From Paratinospora sagittata (Eukaryota > Streptophyta > Magnoliopsida > Ranunculales > Menispermaceae), in contig CM069596.1 of the NCBI GenBank assembly GCA_035771175.1, positions 7,862,001-7,926,000 on the forward strand: a DNA stretch of 64,000 bases. The letters run 5' to 3'. Below the pieces are notes generated by a model. The model ran no database searches. It had not been told where the DNA came from and saw only the letters and a program-made list of their open reading frames with translations. Positions 35,716-46,379 of the stretch are shown piece by piece. How positions within the stretch are numbered: the stretch's first letter is position 1; each line of letters opens with the position of its first letter. The position numbers were made by a program, and so were the translations under genes.

Positions 35716-36623
35716 GGTTGCGTGTCACTTCTTATTTATTGAATTATTGTTATTATTTATTATTGCAAAGGCAGCTCGGCACTAGACTAGATCTCAGTAC
35801 CGCTTTTCACCCCCAGACGGATGGCCAGTCTGAGAGGTTGATATCGATTTTAGAGGATATGCTTCGAGCTTGTGTCCTTGAGTCCAGTGGTAACTGGGAG
35901 GAGTACATACATCTGTGTGAGTTCGCGTACAACAACAGCTATCAGTCCAGTATTGGCATGGCTCCTTTTGAGGCATTGTATGGTTGACCCCGTAGATCTC
36001 CGATCTGTTGGACGGAGGTAGGGGATGTTGCGGTAATGGGACCAGAGTTTGTACAAGAACACACAGAGAATATTAAGAGGATCAAGCATAATATGAAGGT
36101 AGCCCAAGACAGGCAGAAGAGTTACACTGATGCCAAGCGGAAGACCGTAGAGTTCGAGGTGGGTGACCAAGTTTTCTTAAAGGTCTCACCTCAGAAGGGT
36201 CAAACTAGATTTGGGATAAAATGCAAGCTCGCTCCGAGATTTATTGGGTCGTTCGAGGTTTTAGAACGAATTGGCCCCGTCGCTTACCGATTAGCCTTGC
36301 CACCTCAGTTAGCAGCAGTCCACAATGTCTTTCATGTGTCAATGCTGAGAGTGTACAAGAGTGATTTTGATCACGTCTTGGACTGGAGGAACATTGAACT
36401 GAGGCAGGATGAGACTTATGATGAGGAACCTATTCAGATACTTGACCGAAAGGTCCAGAGGTTACGTAACCTCGAGATCCCGATGGTTAAGGTGAGATGG
36501 CAGTTCCATGGCGAGGAGCGGGTTACTTGGGAGCGTGAGGACTACATGATGGAGCACTTTGCCGAGTTCATGGGCTTAGGTAATTTCTTAACCTTAAAAC
36601 TTCGAGGACGAAGTTCATTCTAA
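35716..36623 (+). pseudogene. Tekay-type integrase C-terminus with chromodomain
   Basis: Translation gives [35 protein letters not shown], an in-frame TGA at 35985-35987 (arginine expected), PRFIGSFEVLERIG and NVFHVSMLRVYKSDFDHV. A chromodomain tail follows (IPMVKVRWQFHGEERVTWE, about 36478-36534) and ends at the stop at 36621. The frame is otherwise open for nearly 300 codons, so it is younger than the copia it interrupts. Everything upstream of the HPQTDGQ region is missing. Confidence 0.88.
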
Positions 36624-37253
36624 GGTGGGTGTGATGTGACGCTCCAAAAATTATTTTATCTAGCCCATAACCCAATTGCACTTTGCCCAAACTCTATGTG
36701 TTGCCTTGATATGGTTGGTGTTTGTTTGATGGTTGTTTAATGTTTGTATAGTTGATGCTAGATAATGTATATAAATATGTGTATTATAAATTGTATATGG
36801 GTCATGTTAAATTAAAGTATCATGCATATGTTATTATTTATGCATGGGTCCATTAAACCATGAATTGATATGGGTTAGGATTGATTGAATAAAAGGATAA
36901 ATGAGAATGAAAATTTGGTGTATTAAATGGATTGGACATTTAAAATACATGGAAGCATGAGATTGGTTAAAGTACATGTGGTTGGTATGGGTAGTATGAG
37001 ACCAACACATGTGAAGGTTGGTGCATGAAAGTGGACAAGTGTCCCATGCCCGCTTATCTTCTCCAAGAATGTGCTAGAAAGTGAGGTGAGTGGAGAGAAA
37101 GGAAAAAAATAAAAGAAAATAAGAGAAAGAAAGAGGGAGTTGCAGGAGGAAAATCTCTGCGATGTTTTCATCAAAGAGCTGATTCTTCGGGATATATGGT
37201 CAGATTAAGCTCAAATGTTTTCAGCAAGTTCGTAGCTTATGGTTCTGCGTTCT

Positions 37254-37608
37254 GAACGGTGGAGATCTTGATTTGAGGTTTCTTCTAAGAGATCTAACCT
37301 CTCAAACCAAACTGGTCGGAAAGTCTGGATTTCTCGCGCCGTTTCGCTCAAACTTATAGATCTCCTCAATCTACTGTTGGATGGATATAAAATTTGGGTA
37401 ATGTAGTTTAAAACCGATATTTAGGCATTATGAACGGTGGAGATCTTGATTAGAGGTTTTTTCTAAGAGATCTAACCTCTCCAACAAAGCTGGTCGGAAA
37501 GTCTGGATTTCTCGCCCCGTTTCGTTCAAACTTATAGATCTCCTCAATCTACCGTTGGATGGATATCAAATTTGGGTATGTAGTTTACAACTGACATTTC
37601 TGCATTCT
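37254..37608. repeat. 178-bp tandem duplication inside the LTR
   Basis: Two copies start GAACGGTGGAGATCTTGA at 37254 and 37432, and a third begins at 37609 but breaks off. They share AGAGATCTAACCTCT and TCTGGATTTCTCGC. Identity is high, roughly 90 percent by eye. Confidence 0.9.
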
Positions 37609-38700
37609 GAACGGTAAAGATGTTTATGAGTTAATTATGTTGTGTGATACAGTCATCTGATTTTGAGTATTTGCTGCAGGAAAGGAGAAATTGCCTAATT
37701 AGAGACTTGTTCATCAAAGATACTTATCTTTTCGGTCCACCCTTGGATTGGGCTGATATTTGGACAGAAGGTTTGTTTCTTCACATAATTCAATTTGTAC
37801 GGTTGATTTTGTGATTACATATTTTTGTTGGTAGATTGATACATCTGAAAAGAATATTAAATGAAGAATTGGTAGGGTTGCTTGTATTAGACCCAAATTT
37901 AGAATATGAACTTAGACCTTTCCAAATAGCTTGCATGTCAACTATGTTGACCTAGTTGCCATTGTTGATGAACCCATGATGCAAAATCAGTGATATACAT
38001 GGCTGAACATGGTGACCTAGTGTAAATCGACTATATGGCCTAAGTATGGAAAATTTCATATTTTAGGGCTTTTGATGTTTTTGGTCTAGAATCATTTAAT
38101 TGATGCAACTTATGTTTAATTAAGCATGATTAGGGTTGATTATGCTACTGATATGGTGGTTGTGACCATATCATGGGTTAGGCCTACTTGTGATCAAGTG
38201 ACCCAATTTGGGCATGTTTATGCCTAAGGAATTGAAAATCAGTATTTTTTATTAATATAATGGTTTATGTATGAGAACTATGCATTAGAGGCCTAAGTCA
38301 TGTGATTTGAGTTGAATGATGGGATTAGATGGGATTTAGGCCTATTGTCTATATGTGGGCTGATTTAGGGTTGATGTGTAATGTCTATGTGATTGAGCAT
38401 AGAAATTGATGTATGGTAGGATATTGATGAATGTTTCAAGATCTTGATTGGGTTGATTCGGTTTGATGGTCGGGTGTGGTTAAATACTCTCGCGAGGCTT
38501 GGTTGTGAGTAGACTTCATTTATGATTATATCTTTTATGTCATCATATCACTTATATATATTGTATGTTGAAAGCATGAATGTGTTCTAATGTTTTGAAT
38601 GATGCATTGATTTGAGAAAACCTTATGACTTTGGTTGGGCCCATCTATCTGGCTAATAGGGGGACTTAACCTTGTCATAGGAGGGTTTTAGGAAAGGAAA

Positions 38701-38803
38701 TGATTGGGGTCAACGGTACGGTGAAATAGACGTGCACTAGTAACCCCAAATAAAACATGATTGGGATCAACGGTACGATGAAATAGACGTGCACTAGTAA
38801 CCA
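38701..38803. repeat. 57-bp tandem duplication inside the LTR
   Basis: TGATTGGGGTCAACGGTACG at 38701 and TGATTGGGATCAACGGTACG at 38758, each followed by ATGAAATAGACGTGCAC or a one-base variant. Confidence 0.9.
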
Positions 38804-39523
38804 ATGCATGTGGAATGTGGATCCAAATTGATAAGCTTTTACTTGCATTGAACTTATTATAAATGCTTGATATCTATATGTTATGAGCTTTTAATCATGC
38901 TACACATTGACATGCATACATGATATTTATTAATGAGTATTGATAGCATATTTGAATTCTATTCACTGGGCACCGTTGGCTCACCCTCATTTTCCTCTTT
39001 CAGGTCCTTCTGTCCCGAATAAGGGCAAAGGAGTAGTCATATCTTGAGGGTCTGGCCTGCGAGAGAATCCAAGGCCTCGATGTGAGTTGAGAAGCATTTT
39101 GATTGAACTGTGTTTTAAATTATGAAGTATTATATTTTGAATTATGTAATTATAACACTTACCACATTGTAGTATGGGTGAGTTGGGACTTGTTAGATAG
39201 ACCGTGTGGGCATATGACGGTTTTTATTTGTACCCACAATTTTGGACTTTATGTGTATGTCAATTTTAATGGACTGTAGGGATTATGATTTTATTTATGG
39301 TTCATTTTTATGGATTATCTCTTGTCTTTGATGATTAATACGGTGGGTAGTTTTGTTTAGTACCTTTTGATATTATGTCGTTGTTTGAGATAAGGCTCGT
39401 AGGGTCTCAACCACCTCACGGGAGTTGAGGAGTGGTCGGAGATGCCTACGCCGAGCGTCCAGCCCCGGCATTCCGCACGCCATTCCCTGCGGGGTTGGTG
39501 GTCCGGGGTGCGGGGTGGCCACA

Positions 39524-40360
39524 GTTTCCTCCTGCTGTGATTCCTATTACCAAGCCACAAGGTCTGTATGATCCACCTCAAGCTATCAGCTCAAACAAAT
39601 CAATTTCTAATTTATATCGAGCTATCAATTTAGACAAATCAATTGTTGATTCTACCTCTCAGTCAATTCTTTTGTCTCTTATGTTCCTACTTCTCAAGCC
39701 ACAACTGATCACCCTATGGTAACTCTATCCAAAACAGGAGTTTTCAAACCAAAGGCATGGGTTGCCCATCTTGATGAGCATGAACATGATACATACACAG
39801 GCCTTGGACCATCCTAAATAATTGAAAGTTATGCAAGATGAATTTAAGGCTTTGCAAGATAACAAGACTTGCCGGCTCGCTTCTGCCTCACCTGAAAGAA
39901 AGCTTATAGGTTGCAAGTGAGTTTTTAAATTGAAAAGGAATCCCAATGGGTATATTCTTGAGAATAAAACAAGATTAGTAGCACAAGGTTTTTATCAAGT
40001 TAAAAGGTTTGATTTTTCTGAAACTTTTAGTCCAATTGTGAAGCCCTCAACTATTCGGGTGATTCACTCCATTGTAGTCACCAAAGGTTGGTCTTTGAGG
40101 CAATTAGGTATAAATAACATTTTTTTAATGGTGAATTAGAAGAGGATATTTTTATGATTCAACCGTAAAGATCAAGCTCACCCTTATTTGGTTTGCAAAC
40201 TTTAAAAGGCTCTCTATGGACTTAAACAAGCCCTATGCGCTTGGTTTAACAAATTCAAATTTGTTCTCATTATGATTCACTTCCTCACTTGTCACATATA
40301 TTCTTGTTTATGTTGGCGATATCATTATCACTGGAGATTAACTTGTTGGTATTAACATTT
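39524..40360 (+). pseudogene. Copia reverse transcriptase fragment (continuation after nested insertion)
   Basis: Shows MVTLSKTGVFKPKAWVAHLD (about 39716), RKLIGCK...FKLKRNPNGYILENKT, RLVAQGFYQ and FDFSETFSPIVKPSTIRV, then LGINNIFLMVN and KALYGLKQAL. The catalytic YVDD region is degraded to VGDIIITGD near 40315-40340. Stops and frameshifts are frequent. The copia order and the break at 35235 fit a single element interrupted by the chromovirus. RNase H and 3' LTR are missing. Confidence 0.8.
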
Positions 40361-41099
40361 TAGTCATATTAGATTTTAATCATAAAGTGTAGTACATGAA
40401 TTGCAAGAAAAGATGAAGGTTGCAAATGGTGATTTGTGACTTGAGAGCATGCCGATACAAAGTATTTTTTATTGCTCACATATATATCTACGACTCATAT
40501 AAAATAATCTTATTTGGACTATAACTCGACATGTCGGAGGTATTAAAAATATAAGATATTTGGAGGCAAATACTAAAGCTATTGTTAAATTTTGGGGAAA
40601 TGTTATTCTAACTACACAAATGCAACTACATATGCAATTATGCTTTCATATTTATTGAATAATTTGTTACACACATTTCCAATGAACATAAATATATAGT
40701 TGTATATGTAGTTACAATTTCTGATGTTATAATAACATTTTTATTAATTTTATTTATATTTATCATATTGATGTTATGTGAATACATAATTGAAAAAATA
40801 TAGGTATACAAAATAATCTGGAAAGTATTTATTGACTATTAAGGAGTCAATTTTTTTTTTTTGGCATATTTGGACACATTGAACACTTCAAAGCATTACA
40901 AACCCCTTAGACAAATTGACAAAACTCGTACATGCGGGAAATATCAAGTTAAGCTCCTATTTGCCACTTACATTCAGTGTATTGAACATATATTTTTTCA
41001 TTTACATTTATAGATTTGAAACCACTAGGTCATGGTTTTTAAGATGTCTGAGATTCTAACATCACTTATATGACGTAGCATTTGTAGTGTATCATGTTG
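40361..41099. other. AT-rich unassigned stretch with a small foldback
   Basis: No coding similarity was recognised. It contains the MITE-like foldback at 40598-40740 and a poly-T run at about 40850. It lies between a copia break and an Athila gag break, so it is probably decayed element sequence. Confidence 0.5.
40598..40740. mobile_element. MITE-like 143-bp foldback
   Basis: The left end AAATGTTATTCTAAC and the reverse complement of the right end AAATGTTATTATAAC match. Both are followed after about 12 bases by CAACTACATAT or a close variant, giving roughly 45-bp imperfect inverted repeats around a short centre. No clear target-site duplication was seen, so the element edges and class are uncertain. 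Confidence 0.5.
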
Positions 41100-42950
41100 A
41101 CATGGCAGTGTTAAGCAAAGGGATATGAAGGCACTTGCTTGATTGTATCTAGCAAAGGGATATTGATTTTCACTTGCTTAAACATCTCAAGAATTTCATT
41201 ATTTTGGATCATTTTCTTTCCTTTGATCCATCTTTGAGGAAATGGGGGTGCTAGTGGTCAAGGCATTGGGTTAGGGTTTGAGGTTGGATCTTCCTCACCT
41301 TTGGCATCCTTATTTTCTAAAGGTTTCTTAGGATTAGTCTTGATGGTTTTATCTGTATTTTTCCCACTCCTAAGGGTTGTAATAAACTTCACTTGCTCAT
41401 GATTGGTATTGGAAGTATTTGGATCATGATAACTAGAGCTACCTACTGGCCTTTTGGATTAGGCATGGGTTGAGAAGGGAAGGTTCCTTTGTCCCTAACT
41501 TGAAGGCTTCTAGTAAGTTGGCTTACTTGGGCTTTTATTCTTTGAATGGCTTGTTTCATGGCTTGGTTTTCTAAAGCTTAGGCTTGAATGAATTGACTCA
41601 AGGTTTCCTCTAAGGACTTAATTGGTTGATATGATTGACTATGTGGTGGTCTTATACGGTTTCCATGTCCTTGCCCACTAGCTTGCCCTTGCCTCCTACT
41701 AAAATTTGGGTGGTTCCTCACATTTGGATTATAAGTATTGGGATAAGGAGAATTCTCAAAAGGCTTTCTATGTGTGTTTAGAGCATTGGCTTGCTCATGG
41801 ATTACACCTTGTAGAGTGGGAATTGTTGGACAATCCCTAGTCTCATGAGAATTATTCTCACATATGACACATAACTCCTGAACCTTCTTATCTTTGGTCT
41901 TTAGGACTTCAACTTCCCTAGAAAGACTAGCAATTTTGGCATTTAACTCAAAGTTATCTTTATGTACATGGTAAATGCCTCCTTTTGAAAGATTAACTTT
42001 CTCACTAGGTTTCTCTGTCTTACTTTTCACCCAAGATTGGGCATTCTCTGCTGAGTTTTCCAAAAATTCCCAAGCTTTATTGGGTTCTTTCATGAGAAAT
42101 TATCCATTACTCATAGTGTCCACAAGTTGCCCCATGGATGGTACGAGTCCATCTAAGAAGAATCCAATGAGGTTTGGTACACTATAACCATGATAGGGGC
42201 ATTTTCTAGGTGAATCTTTATATCGCCCCCAATATTGAAGGAATGCTTCATTCTCTTTTTTAGAGTGAGCCATGATAACTCTTTTTAATGCACAAGTTCT
42301 TTGAGTTGGAAAAAAATTGATAAGAAATTCTCGGGCCATATTTCCCCATAAAAGAATGGATCTTGGTCTCGAAGAATGAAGCCATGACTTAGCCTTTTCT
42401 TTAAGAGAAAAAGGGAAGAGTTTGAGTCTTAAGGTATCCTCGGTCACCTTTTGATAGTGAAAAGTAGCACAAATTTCTTCAAACACTTGGAAATGAAGAT
42501 AAGGATCCTCAAACTTTAGACCATGAAAAGTTGGGAGTAAATTTAATACACCTGGTTATATTTCAAAATTATGCCTTTGGTTATAGGGAAGAACTATGCA
42601 AGAAGGTGCTACTCCCAGTTGGTTGGAGATAGTCTTTGAGAATTTTAGGTTCATTTCCCTCAATATTTTGGTCTTCCCTTAAATGTCTCGTATCACCCAA
42701 GTTACTTCCATTCATTGACATGGTTGGTGAATGAGGCAATTATGCACTAGGTGTATTAGTGTAGTCCACAATATGAGCTTCAAGTTGATGTTCAAAGATT
42801 TGGTCCAAAATGTCTTTAAGTGTAGGTTGATCCCTTTGCAACCTATTTATATGATCCCGTACCCAAGTGCTCATTCAACTAGGCTTGCAATGTGGCAATT
42901 GCTTTGATGTATTCAAGGGTAAGCTCCTTTGTGCACAAGTTTAACTTTTA
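41100..42950 (-). pseudogene. Athila-type Ty3/gypsy gag
   Basis: Minus strand from about 42560: LPTFHGLKFEDPYLHFQVFEEICATF (in pieces), RLKLFPFSLKEKAKSWL, REFLINFFPTQRT and FLDGLVPSMGQLVDT. A one-codon stop near 42100 follows. Then comes MKEPNKAWEFLENSAEN, a zinc knuckle CVICENNSHETRDC (about 41885-41845), and a Q/P/N-rich tail. Further down, EMFKQVKINIPLLDTIKQV at about 41150-41210 marks the gag-protease linker, where it ends. This wording is that of Athila-clade elements. No protease or RT follows. Confidence 0.82.
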
Positions 42951-42959
42951 AATCACTCA

Positions 42960-43650
42960 ATGGGGGTGCACATCTCCAACACCGTACTGTTGGCCCAGGT
43001 GTCTCCAAGATGGGGGGTGAATTGGACACTTAGACAAATTAAAAATTAATACAATGGCAAATAATAAAGTACAAAAACAAATGGAATTGACACAACAGAT
43101 TTATAGTGGTTCGGCTTCGTGCATACCTCCACTACCTAACCTCCTCAGTTAGGATTTAAAACACTCCACTAACGGATCTTCTTCACAGGTGAAGACCAAA
43201 CCATTACGACCTCTCGACTTACAGGCTAAAGACTACCTAAACCATCTCAACTTACCAGCTTGAGAGCAACCTCTTACCTTCTCGACTTGCTGGCTAGAGA
43301 ACTACCTATCTCAATTTACGGGCTTGAGACTAACCTAAGTTTCTTGATTTACAGGCTACAGAACTACCTATACTTTCTTAACTTACAGGCTTGAGAACAA
43401 CCTATTTGCTCAGCTTCACGGGTTTGAGGAAACCACTATCTTAGGTACAAGATAAAGTGAAATCAGTAGTTCATATAACTACTTCTACAACACTTGATAT
43501 AGTTACAAGAAATATGAAATGAAGTAAGTACAACTGTATCCTATAAACTATATCTCAAAATTTCCTTTCAGCAAGTAATGATATGAGGTTTAAAACAGTG
43601 TTGAAAATTTGAGTGAAACAGTTCTCTTTTCTTCAAACAGATTTTCAATG
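42960..43650 (-). repeat. SIRE-like LTR fragment (minus strand) with internal tandem units
   Basis: In reverse, the block GATTTATAGTGGTTCGGC ... CCTAACCTCCTCAGTTAGG (about 43101-43154) matches 14938-14988 of the solo LTR. From 43195 to 43440, irregular units of about 40 bp recur (CTCGACTTACAGGCTA, CTCAACTTACCAGCTTGAGA, CTCGACTTGCTGGCTAGAGA). Homologous units occur at 14650-14850. It is a fragment only; ends are not visible. Confidence 0.65.
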
Positions 43651-43789
43651 AAATAGATAAAGTGTAAGCTCAATATGAAAATTTTTTGAATGAAACTTGT
43701 TTTAAAAACAACACTTTGAAAAACAATTTAACTTTAAAAAGCGATTTGAAAATTCGACTAACTTTCAAAAGTAATAACTCGAGAATAGT

Positions 43790-43910
43790 GACGAATAGTA
43801 CTATAAACAGTGATGTAAATAGTGAATAGTGAATAACATTGATATGAATAGTGAATAGTGAATAGTGATGTAAATAGTAAACAGTGAATAGTATTATGAA
43901 CAGTGATGTG
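43790..43910. repeat. GTGAATAGT-type tandem repeat
   Basis: At least eight irregular copies of GTGAATAGT / GTGATGTAAATAGT. This is the reverse complement of the ACTATTCAC motif in the copia leader at 4450-4606. Confidence 0.8.
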
Positions 43911-43919
43911 AATTGTGAT

Positions 43920-44960
43920 TTGAAATCATAGATTCGTAGAGAACTGAATTCCGAAAGTTTCGATGCTAAGAATGTGATTTTTGGATATGATTTGATAGTT
44001 TTAGTAACTAAGTATATGGTGTCGTGAAAGTATGATTTGGACATCTATTTTCACTGTTCTTTCTTGTGGAAATATCTAGATTGACCACAGAAACGATATA
44101 GAGTTTCTTCAACTGCTTATGAGTCCTAAATGGATTTATTATTCGTGATTTGAAGTGAGTTGAGAAATTAAAGATGTAAATAGATATGCATACATGAAAT
44201 TGAATTATGGAGTAATTGTGACAGGTTAAATTAGTTGGATTTAACTTGGAGCTGGACTTGAAAGCGACGATGATTGGGTTTAAGTTGAACGTGTTGTACT
44301 GTGAGTATAGTTTTCTTGATTTGGTTCTTGTATGGCATTGTACGCATATAAAATGTTTGATTGTATGCATGTGATAGTTATATATAATGCATTGAGTTTT
44401 ATGGATCATGCAAACTGATTTTAGAAATTAGAGTTTGTAATGATGTCATTTCGTTAGGAATTAGACCCGGATGAGGTTTTGCGAGTCCTCATTGTCAGTA
44501 GGTCTGTCCTAACAAGGGTTGCGATCCTTGAAATGACTGTGAATTGGGTAATGAGAGGCTGTGACTACCTTGTAACGGCCATACAAGGGTTAGACTCGCT
44601 CTCTTGCCTTGCGGAGGAGGGAGATTGTGCATTGTGTTATGGAAAACTCATGAAATTTATGTTGTTAACATGTATAATATATTCGTTGAATGTTGCACGT
44701 GTTGAATAAGTGTTTGAAATGATTTTAAATGTCATATTTCTCTAAATGTATATAATTGTCATCTCAAGACCTATATTCACTGAGCTGTTGTATGCTCACT
44801 CTATTTCCTCCAATATTTCAGGTATTGAGTCGAAGGGAAAAGGAAAATCCGTGAGTGATAATCACGTGAGCCTTCGTCTGGTATGTGTATGTAAGCTTGG
44901 AGGAAATAGATTATATTTTTGTTAGTTTGATATGTATAACAACATGATGATAGAAGCCCT
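43920..44960 (+). repeat. Tekay-type LTR fragment
   Basis: Contains the landmark TATTCACTGAGCTG...TATGCTCACTC...ATTTCAGGTATTG at about 44773-44827, homologous in layout to 38958-39007. Ends are not resolved and no coding was seen. Confidence 0.5.
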
Positions 44961-45660
44961 CATAAAATAGCTTCTTTAATTGATCTCATGCCTTAATCAT
45001 CTCCGGAGTCCTTAACCCAATTTTCTATCATCTCTTATCATCAGTTAGCTTAAACTTAGCTAACTTGCTTTATCATTTTCAGAGACTTAATCATTTTCTA
45101 AGATGGTCTCCACTCAAAGTAGTAAATTTTTTACTTCGTCTACTATCAGACTGCCAGTTAAGATAAGAAAGTCTATTCTCCTGAAAGTTTTCATAACTTT
45201 CACATATCTTTTCATTCCATCTGGCTTATCATTGAGACCTCCTATTTATTTTATTTTGACTTCAGTCTCTACTATATATGGTTTTACAGAAGTACTCACA
45301 CCATTAGCATCCAAATTTGGAGCTATCAATGGTTCAAGCCTCTATTTTTCTCACATTACAACTTTGCCACAAGCTCATAAGCTGTGCATTTCGTTGTTGT
45401 TGGGTAGTTCCTAGTCATATATAAGCTATATCATTTATTATCACTGGATTGCATCCAGTTCTTTTTCTTTCAGCCTTCTGATCATTTCTTGATCAGCAAT
45501 TTTCATTGTTCATCTTGACTGGTCTTTTCCAAATATGGAATTCACCGGAATTCACCGACACGGTGATTCTCCGTCAAGATAACATTAGGCTTAACATAAT
45601 AGGACTACCCATATGTATACCCATACAAACAATCATAATATCATAAAGCTTTTAATCCTA
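44961..45660. other. Unassigned retroelement internal sequence
   Basis: This lies downstream of the primer site at 45668 on the minus strand, so it is probably the untranslated internal part of that element. No protein similarity was recognised in either strand. Confidence 0.4.
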
Positions 45661-45667
45661 AACTTGT

Positions 45668-45683
45668 CTCTGATACCAATATT
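45668..45683 (-). other. Primer binding site next to a minus-strand LTR end
   Basis: The minus strand reads GGGCGTCGTGACA, then ATATTGGTATCAGAGAC. This is an LTR end (CA at about 45683-45684) followed by an iMet-type primer site. The LTR end (ATGACGTTAGCCTACGTCAA in minus reading) matches the ends at 19006 and 20783. The LTR extends above 45684 for an unknown length. Confidence 0.7.
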
Positions 45684-46379
45684 GTCACGACGCCCTTGAC
45701 GTAGGCTAACGTCATACTTTCTCTCCTCCCTTTTGCAAACCCTATTCATCCTCTCTCTTTTTTTTCTTGTCACTCAGAACCATCTTATATTATAACCCTT
45801 TAAGTCTAGAAGAAGTAGAAAAAAGCTGCATCCAATTTCGAGTTGTATAACTTAAGATATGGCAAAAATACAAACATTGCGCAAAACTTTTCGTATTAGC
45901 GCCACGATGGGCGCCGGCCGTCCAAAACGTGAAATGCCCCATTTTGTGCATTTTCTTCATTTTTTGCCCTTTTTTTCTCCATTTTTTATGCCTCATTTAA
46001 TCCCCTTAAAGCTCTTTATTCTCCTACAAAACGAAACATAAAAACACAAGTAAGTGATCTAAACTAATCAAGTATTAAAAGTCTAAATGCAAATATGTAT
46101 TAACATGCAAAATGTGAGATTATCAATATGAAAATGCAACGAATGATTTAAGAAAAAATTCTTAAAAATTATGATTATTTATCTAAACTAATCTAATCCA
46201 TGCAATTCATGAAAACCATTAAAACCAACTTATAAAACTCGTAAAAATATCTAAATGAACCTAAAACACTAAATATGAACAATTAATGCAAATATATCTA
46301 AAAACTAACTAAATGCACCTAAAAACCTATGAAATTAACATGTAAAACACAAACCAAAATTCAACTTATCAATGACCTT
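45684..46379. other. Probable LTR and 3' untranslated retroelement sequence
   Basis: The first part belongs to the minus-strand LTR that ends at 45684. From about 46040 the sequence is A-rich, with repeated TAAATGCA / AACTAACTAAATG words, probably the 3' region of the ORF-bearing element above it. No coding was seen. Confidence 0.45.

Larger units (their letters stand above)
36635..39523 (+). repeat. Tekay-type 3' LTR (2.9 kb)
   Basis: Begins TGTGACGCTCC right after the purine tract AAGGTGGGTGTGA, eleven bases past the integrase stop. It ends GGGGTGGCCACA at 39523, where copia sequence resumes. The internal block TTCACTGGGCACC...TTGGCTCACCC...TTTCAGGTCC at about 38960-39007 is a common landmark in Tekay LTRs, also seen at 44775-44822. 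It contains two tandem duplications. The right flank GTTTC would be the target duplication, but no left partner was found. Confidence 0.8.
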
